Shown: piece after piece, positions 8,189 through 14,630 of the stretch
Numbering within the stretch: position 1 is the first letter of the stretch
Layout of the letters: each line of letters starts with the position of its first letter
Origin: Clostridiales bacterium UBA1742
GTDB lineage: Bacteria > Bacillota > Clostridia > TANB77 > CAG-508
Reading direction: 5' to 3'
NCBI GenBank assembly: GCA_002314935.1
Contig: DCHW01000008.1
Location: 1-16,280 of the forward strand
DNA: 16,280 bases
Translations under genes and position numbers: made by a program
Notes under the pieces: model-generated
What the model was told of the DNA's origin: nothing
Databases searched by the model: none
The model's input: only the letters and a program-made list of their open reading frames with translations

Positions 8189-8217
8189 ATTATATAACAA
8201 ATAAATCGGAACATCAA
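8189..8217 (-). promoter_or_regulatory. Promoter of the ABC exporter operon
   Basis: TTGATG (8212-8217) and TATAAT (8189-8194) on the minus strand with a 17-base spacer, about 30 bases upstream of the ATG at 8158. The -35 box lies within the 3' part of the hairpin at 8207-8238. Confidence 0.62.
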
Positions 8218-8238
8218 CAAATTTAATACGATGTTCCG
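8207..8238 (-). terminator. Hairpin, possible weak terminator ending the murB-holA run
   Basis: CGGAACATC pairs with GATGTTCCG around a 14-base loop. It is followed on the minus strand by ATTTATTTGTT, an imperfect U-tract. It lies 24 bases past the stop of the small membrane gene and overlaps the next promoter. Confidence 0.45.
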
Positions 8239-8261
8239 TTTATTTTATTATTAATAATAAT

Positions 8262-8441
8262 TTAAATTAAATATAGTATTCCTCCAATTATTATTCCCAC
8301 AAATCCTATTATTTTCAAACCAAAACTTGCTTCATTTTGATCTCCAAAACTAAAATTTTTCTTAGTAATTGGTCTTGCATCATAAATCAATATTACTCCT
8401 ATCATTATAATAATTATTGCAATAAATTTTAATATACTCAT
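8262..8441 (-). CDS. Small two-helix membrane protein (59 residues)
   Basis: A short reading frame between holA and the exporter operon. It begins MSILKFIAIIIIMIGVILIY, has a short polar middle (DARPITKKNFSFGDQNEAS) and ends with a second hydrophobic helix (LKIIGFVGIIIGGILYLI). The middle predicts a hairpin of two membrane helices joined by a charged loop. AAAGGGATG lies upstream of the ATG at suitable spacing. It starts 19 bases after the holA stop and looks like the last gene of that transcript. I do not recognise the family and assign no function. Confidence 0.65.
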   Translation of the reverse strand: MSILKFIAIIIIMIGVILIYDARPITKKNFSFGDQNEASFGLKIIGFVGIIIGGILYLI

Positions 8442-8460
8442 TTTTACATCCCTTTACTTT

Positions 8461-9474
8461 CTAGCAATATGTACAAAGAATTGCTTCCAACCCAATATTT
8501 ATATCTAATAATCCTATTTTTGTTTTATTATCTAATTCTATTAATTCATTTAATATCATTTTTAACTCTTGTTTTTTAAAATAGTTTGCTTGATTTCTAT
8601 ATTTTGAAATTAAAAACATTTGAGTAGGCTTTAAATTTAATACTTCTGTTAAACTTTGATTATATTCTTCTGCTAATTTACACATATATAATTTTTTAAA
8701 ATGATTATAAAGTGTAATTAATATTTTTTGTACTGGTTCTTTATTATATATCAATTCTTTTAATATTCCAATTGCTTTTTTTGTATCTTTTTTCCCTAAA
8801 TTGTCTGTCAAATCAAATATCTTTGCTTCTAGCTCTTTTATAGACAGTTTATCTATATCTTCTTTTTTTATTGTTCCATTTTCTCCAGCATATTCAATAA
8901 GTTTTCTAATCTCGTTTATTAAATTTTGCATACCTGTACCACAAGTTTCAACAAGGTACTGTAATATATTTGAATCTACATTTACTTTGTATGCATTACA
9001 AATAGCTTTTAATCTTGCTACTAATTCATTTAATTTTAATTTTTCGAAATTACAAACTTCTCCATATTTTTCTATTGTTTTATATAATGTCATTACTTTG
9101 TTGACTGTTTCTTCAATAAACACCAGTATAACTGAATCTTTTATATCTTTATTGTTTTCTTCTATAAATTTAGAAATAATAGCTTGTGGGCTATTTTTCT
9201 TTTCTATAATTTCTTCTTTTTTACTATTCTTTTTTAACATATTAGCCTTAACGACTATTAATTTTTTTTCATATCCAAAAGCTGGTGTTTGAATATCAGA
9301 TATTAAATTTCCAATATTTGTTTCATCTATTTGTATATAATTTATTCCTTGAATACATTCTCCAAAAATCTTTTTTATTTTTTTAAAAGTTGTTTCTAAA
9401 AGATATGTTTCTTCTCCATACAATAAATATAAACTATTTAATTTTCCTTCTTTTAATTCTTCTTCTATATTCAT
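8461..9474 (-). CDS. holA: DNA polymerase III delta subunit
   Basis: HolA is the delta subunit of the clamp loader; it opens the beta sliding clamp so that the clamp can be placed on DNA during replication. The 337-residue length is normal. The N-terminus (NSLYLLYGEETYLLETTFKKI) is the usual delta opening, where a P-loop-like fold lacks Walker residues. The middle includes KLIVVKANML and ILVFIEETVNK strands of the AAA+ core. The C-terminal helical part contains LSIKELEAKIFDLTDNLGKK and KKAIGILKELI, typical of the collar domain. AGAGG precedes the ATG, and ruvC ends only eight bases upstream, so translation is probably coupled. Confidence 0.93.
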   Translation of the reverse strand: MNIEEELKEGKLNSLYLLYGEETYLLETTFKKIKKIFGECIQGINYIQIDETNIGNLISDIQTPAFGYEKKLIVVKANMLKKNSKKEEIIEKKNSPQAIISKFIEENNKDIKDSVILVFIEETVNKVMTLYKTIEKYGEVCNFEKLKLNELVARLKAICNAYKVNVDSNILQYLVETCGTGMQNLINEIRKLIEYAGENGTIKKEDIDKLSIKELEAKIFDLTDNLGKKDTKKAIGILKELIYNKEPVQKILITLYNHFKKLYMCKLAEEYNQSLTEVLNLKPTQMFLISKYRNQANYFKKQELKMILNELIELDNKTKIGLLDINIGLEAILCTYC

Positions 9475-9482
9475 TTATACCT

Positions 9483-9968
9483 CTATAATTTTTGTGAAAA
9501 TTTTGATGAATGTGCATGACAAATTGCTGCTGCCATACTGTCTGTTGTATCATCTAACTTTGGTAGTTTTTCTACATTTAAAATAGATTTTACCATTTTT
9601 TGAACTTGAATTTTATCTGCTCTACCATAACCAGTTACTGCCTGTTTTATTTGAAGTGGAGTATATTCATATGTTGGTATATTATTTTTACATCCTACTA
9701 TTAAAACAACTCCTCTTGCTTGAGCTACATTAATTGCTGTTTTTGCATTGTTGTTAAAAAACAACTCTTCAACTGATATTGCATCTGGTTTATATACATT
9801 TATTAATTCTGTTAAATCATCATAAATTTTTGTAAGTCTTATTGGAAACGAAACTCCAGCATTTGTAGTAACTGCTCCTGAACCTATTAATTTAAATTTA
9901 TTTCCTTGATAATCTATTATACTATATCCAGTTATTGCATATCCTGGGTCTATTCCTAATATTCTCAT
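9483..9968 (-). CDS. ruvC: Holliday junction resolvase RuvC
   Basis: RuvC is a dimeric, metal-dependent endonuclease that cuts Holliday junctions together with RuvAB. The 161 residues carry all four acidic active-site positions in the usual places: Asp7 (MRILGIDPG), Glu67 (SVEELFFN), and Asp140 and Asp143 (LDDTTDSMAAAICHAH). The segment TPLQIKQAVTGYGRADK is also characteristic. It follows the debranching gene by nine bases, with AGAGGT before the ATG, and precedes holA by eight. No ruvA or ruvB lies next to it in this window. Confidence 0.97.
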   Translation of the reverse strand: MRILGIDPGYAITGYSIIDYQGNKFKLIGSGAVTTNAGVSFPIRLTKIYDDLTELINVYKPDAISVEELFFNNNAKTAINVAQARGVVLIVGCKNNIPTYEYTPLQIKQAVTGYGRADKIQVQKMVKSILNVEKLPKLDDTTDSMAAAICHAHSSKFSQKL

Positions 9969-9977
9969 TATTTACCT

Positions 9978-12027
9978 CTATTTTAATTTTGTATGTATAA
10001 TTCTAAATATTTCTGCTACGCTCCACGCCTGAGCAAATGTACCTTTTGGCAAATTTGGCTGTTTTGAATCATAAAGTTCTGAAATACTTCCAATTGCTCC
10101 ATCTTCTTTCATAGATTTTACAAATGTCTTATACGTAGTTTCTATAAATTTATTTATTTTTTCATCAATTTCTTTTTTAGCTAATTTATTTTTTTCTAAT
10201 TTACTCATGTTGTTTAAAGCATTAAAATACAATCCTAATAACCATGGCCAAGTTATTCCTTGATGATAACTTGAATCACGTTTGAATGAATCACCTTCAT
10301 ATACATCTACATAGCCTTTTTCACCTTTTGCAAGTGTTCTTAATCCATATTTATTAAGTAATTTCTTCTCAACTGTTTCTATAACCTGCTTTGCAACATC
10401 TGAATTTGGATCTAATACTGGATAACTTAAAGATAAAGCAAACAGCTGATTTGGTCTTGTTTTTGTATCGCCTAAAACATCAAATAAACATTTCTTTCTT
10501 GGATTGTAAAATTTTTCTTCAAAACTTTTTTTACATTTTATAGCTAATTCTTCATATTTTTTTGCATCCTTTTTGTTTCCAAACTTTGTGCTTAAAAATT
10601 CCATTATTTTTAAAGCATTATACCATAAAGCATTTACTTCTACTGTTTTTCCATTTCTTGGTGTAAAGCAATGGTTCGCATATTTTGCATCCATCCATGT
10701 GTTTTGCGTGTTTTCTGTGCCAGATGAAATTAATCCATCATTTTCTAGTCTAATGTTATTATCATCTATATCTATTCCTTTACAATAGCTATCTATTACT
10801 GAAATTAATTTATCATATATATTTGTTTCTACAAATTTATAATCACTTGTATATTTTAAATATTTATATACTTGCTCAAATAATAACAGTGAACTATCTA
10901 CACTATTATATAATGGTCTATTATCATATCCTGAATATCCATTAGGAACTAATCCAAATTTAATATCCCTAATTGATGTAAGTAATACCTCTCTTGCTAT
11001 TTTATATTTTTTTGTAATTAACAATAATCCTTCAAACGAAATCAAAGAATCTCTTCCCCAATCCAAAAACCAAGGATATCCCGCAATAATTGTATGTAAT
11101 GCAAATCTAGGTCTATATACAATAAAATTATCTATAGCAATTGAAAAATCTCTTATTAATTCTCTTTTGGCTAATTCTTCTTTTGTTTCCTTGTCCATAT
11201 CATTTTTCTTTGGTATAAGTTCTGTTTCATACATTAAGTTATTTATTCTTATTATTTCTTTGTTAATTATTTTCTTTACATTTACTTCTTCTATATTTTC
11301 TTCCAAAGAACATACAAAGCTAATTTCTTTACAAGATTTTTCTGGAATATCTATTTCATAACTTCCGTGGCACACTTAAATCTTCTTCAGGAAAAAAACC
11401 CCTTTTTTCTTCTTCTAAATAATACATATTCTTAAATGTATTATTATAATATTCAATATAATTACCCTCTGAAGCGTACATATATATTGGTGTATCCGAA
11501 TTATTATCAACTTCAACTTTTACTTTTGTATCATCTGTTTTTTGTTTTATATTAAATTCATGGTTTGTAGTCATTGTATGAAAATCTCTATAATTTATTA
11601 TAGGTGTTAATGTTAATTTAGCTTTTGTTCCATGATTTGTTATTTTATACAAAATGCATACTGTGTTTTTTCCATAATCCATACAAATTAATTTTTTTAT
11701 TTCCACATTTTTTACTTTATATGAAAAAATAGGTATATATTCTTTTTCAAATTCTTCTAAATATTTGTATCCTTCTGAAATATAATTTTTACACATATTA
11801 GAATACAAATCATATTTTTTATTATCTATTTCAATACTTTCATCTATTTTAGACAATATTACAAATCTCCTAGCAGGAGGTGTTAAAGGAGCAACTAGTA
11901 ACCCATGATATTTTCTAGTATTCATTCCTATAATTGTAGAAGAACTGTAGCCTCCTAAACCATTTGTAATAATCCATTCTTTTTCTATCATTTCCTTTAG
12001 TGATAAATCTTTTGTGTTTATTTTCAT
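9978..12027 (-). CDS. GH133 glycogen-debranching enzyme (amylo-alpha-1,6-glucosidase type); one +1 shift at CGG
   Basis: Cleaves alpha-1,6 branch points in glycogen-like polymers. Two reading frames overlap near 11365; omitting the C at 11367 gives one 682-residue protein. The N-terminal domain (about 15-225) opens with EWIITNGLGGYSSSTIIGMN and RKYHGLLVAP, the GDE N-domain signature. The join gives EEDLSVP-GSYEIDIPEK at Gly221, in the linker toward the C-terminal (alpha/alpha) barrel. That domain has AGYPWFLDWGRDSLISFEG (about 315-333), DSFKRDSSYHQGITWPWLLG and KGTFAQAWSVAEIFR, all family hallmarks. The ATG at 12027 follows TTTGGAGG; an upstream ATG at 12054 lacks a good site. Without the shift only the N-domain of about 223 residues would be made. 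It lies between yvcK and ruvC in one transcript. Confidence 0.9.
11364..11367 (-). other. CGG +1 recoding site in debranching enzyme (Gly221)
   Basis: Minus strand GTG CCA C GGA AGT. The unshifted frame reads CGG and stops three codons later (AAG TTA TGA). Skipping the C gives Val-Pro-Gly-Ser, and the protein continues into the catalytic domain without gap or duplication. Confidence 0.85.
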
Positions 12028-12083
12028 TTGTATTCCTCCAAACATCTTTTGCATTTTTTATAAATTATTTTTTTGTTATATAT

Positions 12084-13589
12084 TTATTTCTTTTCTTTTT
12101 TCAAAAGTGCTTCTGCTTTTTTCTGGATTTTAAGATTTTCTTTTCTTGTTTCATCACTTTCTTTTATTGATTGTATTCTATCTTTATATTTATTACTAAA
12201 CTTACTTAACTTCTTAGCTCTTTTATTTTCCTTTTTAGAAATAACTTTTACCTGTTTTTGCTTTTTAGTTTTTTTCTTTTTATTTGCATTCTTTAATTTT
12301 GAATTTAACATTATATACTGTTCATCATTATGCTTATCTTTAAATTTTAAATCAGAACATATTAATTCTATTATTTGTTTTGCTATTTCATCTGAATCAT
12401 GTCTAATATATGTTTCTTGAGTAGTTGCTAAACTTGCCTTTAGCAAATAAACCCCTGTATTTCTTACTTTTCCAGCATTCATTTCAACAGTATCTGAACC
12501 GTTTAAATTATATTTTCTTAAATATTCTGGAATAATTTCTCCATTATCTGCAATACAAAAATCTATAATTCCATTTCCACTATGCTCTATTATTGCATTT
12601 ATATGATCTGCAACATCATAATCATCAGTTTGTCCAGGTTCAGTCATAATATTTGAAACATATATTTTTAATCCTTTGCTTTCTCTAATTGTTTTTGCAA
12701 CATTCTTTACTAATAAACTAGGTATAACATTTGTATAAAGGCTACCTGGTCCAATAACTATAGCATCAGCCTCTTTAATTGCATTTAAAACTCCTGGTGC
12801 CACCTTGCAATTTGATGGATTTAAGTATACTCTATTAATTTTAGTAACCTTTTCAAATACTGTTTCTGCTATTTTATCTTTCTCGTCTACTATCGTTCCA
12901 TCTTGCAATTCTGCACATATTTTCATTTCATCTAATGTAACAGGTAAAACCTTTCCTGTCATACATAATATATTATTAGATTGTTCTACACATTTAGCAA
13001 AATCTCCACATATATGTTCCATTGCAGATAGATATAATTCACTAAAAGAAATTTCTTTAAATTTACCATCAAATTTAAAATTCATTATTTTTTCCATTTT
13101 AGTAGTATCATTTGCCAAAGCAATTATACTATTTTTTATATCTTCACTAGGTTTAATTTTTAATTCTTTTCTTGAAGCTATTTGTTTTTTTCCATAATCT
13201 GATACAGATACAATTGCAGTAATATTATTAGTATATTTTTTTAGTCCTTTTAATACATTATTTAATCCATTACCTCCACCTATTACTACAATATTTGGTC
13301 CTTTAATATTATTTTCCATATTGTTTTTATCAAATTTTGTAAGTCCAGATTTATTACCTTCGATTAAAAGTTCTAAATTTCTTTTTTGTATAAAAACAAT
13401 TCCTACAACAAAAAATACAAAACCAATTACAAATGAAAGTATAATCTCAGCTAATTCTTTTAATCCCAACTCATTTGAAACAAATATTTTTGAAAATCCA
13501 AAACAAACTAAAAAAGCACCTAAAATCATAAGAAAAATCCATCTTTTAACTTTAGTTGTATTTTTTAACCATTTAAAAAAATTTTTCAT
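12084..13589 (-). CDS. yvcK: YvcK/CofD-like protein with N-terminal membrane anchor
   Basis: YvcK-family proteins (gluconeogenesis factors) link central carbon metabolism to cell-wall synthesis and shape in Gram-positive bacteria; they resemble the CofD fold. This 501-residue form starts with two hydrophobic helices (about 18-36 and 47-67). The core begins at about residue 98 with IVVIGGGNGLNNVLKGLKK, and includes KVAPGVLNAIKEADAIVIGPGSLYTNVIPSLL and NIMTEPGQTDDYDVADHI, which are typical. The usual DDGGSSG loop is changed to DYGKKQIAS. The last 60 residues are a very basic lysine-rich tail. The ATG lies one base after the murB stop, with AGGAG inside the end of murB, so translation is probably coupled. 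A CGG across AAC-GGT causes no break. Confidence 0.88.
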   Translation of the reverse strand: MKNFFKWLKNTTKVKRWIFLMILGAFLVCFGFSKIFVSNELGLKELAEIILSFVIGFVFFVVGIVFIQKRNLELLIEGNKSGLTKFDKNNMENNIKGPNIVVIGGGNGLNNVLKGLKKYTNNITAIVSVSDYGKKQIASRKELKIKPSEDIKNSIIALANDTTKMEKIMNFKFDGKFKEISFSELYLSAMEHICGDFAKCVEQSNNILCMTGKVLPVTLDEMKICAELQDGTIVDEKDKIAETVFEKVTKINRVYLNPSNCKVAPGVLNAIKEADAIVIGPGSLYTNVIPSLLVKNVAKTIRESKGLKIYVSNIMTEPGQTDDYDVADHINAIIEHSGNGIIDFCIADNGEIIPEYLRKYNLNGSDTVEMNAGKVRNTGVYLLKASLATTQETYIRHDSDEIAKQIIELICSDLKFKDKHNDEQYIMLNSKLKNANKKKKTKKQKQVKVISKKENKRAKKLSKFSNKYKDRIQSIKESDETRKENLKIQKKAEALLKKEKK

Positions 13590-13590
13590 A

Positions 13591-14501
13591 TTAATCTTCT
13601 CCTAAAATCTCAAATTCTAAATTTATTTCTACATTATATTTTTCATAAACTTTTTGTTTTATAATTTTAACAAGTCCTAAAACATCTTTTGCAGTTGCAT
13701 TTCCTGTATTTACGATAAAACCAGCATGTTTATTAGATACACATGCACCTCCCACATTATACCCTTTCAAATTACATTTGTCTATAAGCTCTGCAGTTAT
13801 AAAACCGATTTTCTCTTTTAAAAGCACTTCCTGCACTTGGCATATCAATTGGTTGTTTTTGTTTTCTTGAGTTCATGTTTTCATCCATTTTCAATTTAAT
13901 TTCTTCTTTATTTCCCTTGCTTAATTTTAATACTGCAGAAATTACTATTTCCTTTTTGTTTTTTGCAAATCTACTAATTCTATATCCAAATTCATTTTCT
14001 TCGTTACCTATAGTTTTAATCTCTAAGTTTTCATCTAAATATGTTACTTTATCTATTATATCCTTCATTTCCATTCCATAGGCACCTGCATTCATTCGAA
14101 TTGCTCCACCTAAAGCACCTGGAATTCCCGTTGCAAATTCTAATCCTGTAAGTTCGTTATTTAATGCTATATTTGATAATTTTGATAACAATGCACCTGC
14201 TTCTGCTTTTATTTTAATTTCATCAACAATTTCGATATTTTTAAAATCTAATTTAATTGTTATTCCTCTTATTCCGTCCATCTTTTACTAAAACATTACT
14301 TCCATTTCCAATAATTGTTACTGGAACATTATTATCTTTTGCAATTTTTAAAATAAATTTTAATTCTTCTATATTATTTACTTTTATAAAAACATCAGCA
14401 TTTCCACCTATTTTAAAAGTTGTATGTTTACACATAGGTTCATTTCTAAAAACTCTATCTGTACTTATTTTTTCTAATAATTTATTATAGATTTCTTCCA
14501 T
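13591..14501 (-). CDS. murB: UDP-N-acetylenolpyruvoylglucosamine reductase; two +1 shifts at CGG
   Basis: MurB is the FAD- and NADPH-dependent reductase that completes UDP-N-acetylmuramate, an essential step of peptidoglycan synthesis. The gene lies in three frames; omitting the C at 14276 and at 13807 gives one 302-residue protein, the normal length. The first join restores LVKDG-GIRGITIKLD (Gly76) in the FAD-binding domain, the second FKREN-GFITAELIDKC (Gly232). Key residues are in place: GNGSNVLV, TGIPGALGGAIRMNAGAYG, Arg174 in YRISRF, the proton-donor Ser225 in PSAGSAFKR, and Glu297 near the C-terminus (LEFEILGE). AAGGAG precedes the ATG. As murB is normally indispensable, two disabling mutations in an otherwise perfect copy are unlikely. 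One further CGG (ACG-GGA, straddling codons) does not disturb the frame. Confidence 0.92.
13804..13807 (-). other. CGG +1 recoding site in murB (Gly232)
   Basis: Minus strand GAA AAT C GGT TTT. The unshifted frame reads CGG and ends 12 codons later. Skipping the C gives Asn-Gly-Phe, matching the Gly after the FKR motif in MurB. The site lies seven codons past the catalytic serine. Confidence 0.87.
14273..14276 (-). other. CGG +1 recoding site in murB (Gly76)
   Basis: Minus strand GAT GGA C GGA ATA. The unshifted frame reads CGG and stops seven codons later. Skipping the C gives Asp-Gly-Gly-Ile-Arg-Gly, the near-invariant MurB motif. Confidence 0.9.
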
Positions 14502-14537
14502 AATTCTCCTTAAAATTTATTAAATTTCTTCTTGGAA

Positions 14538-14566
14538 ATTCTATCATTTTTTTTATAAAAATTCAA
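14538..14566 (-). promoter_or_regulatory. Promoter of the murB-yvcK-debranching-ruvC-holA run
   Basis: TTGAAT (14561-14566) and TAGAAT (14538-14543) with a 17-base, A-rich spacer on the minus strand, about 37 bases upstream of the murB ATG. It lies directly after the terminator of the preceding repeat-protein gene. Confidence 0.65.
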
Positions 14567-14588
14567 TGTTTTATTATATAAATTTAAA

Positions 14589-14613
14589 AGCAAGGATTTA
14601 ATTTATCCTTGCT
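14589..14613 (-). terminator. Terminator after the leucine-rich-repeat protein
   Basis: A perfect 9-bp stem (AGCAAGGAT with ATCCTTGCT) with a seven-base loop, followed by TTTAAATT on the minus strand, 17 bases past the stop. Confidence 0.7.
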
Positions 14614-14630
14614 CTGTTTCATAAATATTT

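Noticed and set aside
8801..9292. Long plus-strand reading frame opposite holA (163 codons), and similar ones opposite other genes
   Set aside because: These are antisense shadows of AT-rich genes: low-complexity Ser/Phe/Ile-rich translations, no ribosome sites, and the minus-strand genes are certain.
5901..14501. The five frame changes as sequencing or assembly errors
   Set aside because: None lies in a homopolymer; all add the same base before the same kind of codon, in the same codon phase, at conserved glycines. Random error would vary in type, place and phase. It cannot be fully excluded without raw reads.
5901..14501. murB, the debranching gene and the ABC half as pseudogenes
   Set aside because: Apart from the single inserted C, each keeps full length, all motifs, ribosome sites and operon context, with no other stop or shift. 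Decay would not produce five identical lesions, two of them in an essential gene.
5901..14501. CGG simply reassigned to another amino acid such as Trp or Gln
   Set aside because: Reading CGG as any three-base sense codon leaves the frame unchanged, and the downstream homology lies in the +1 frame at all five sites.
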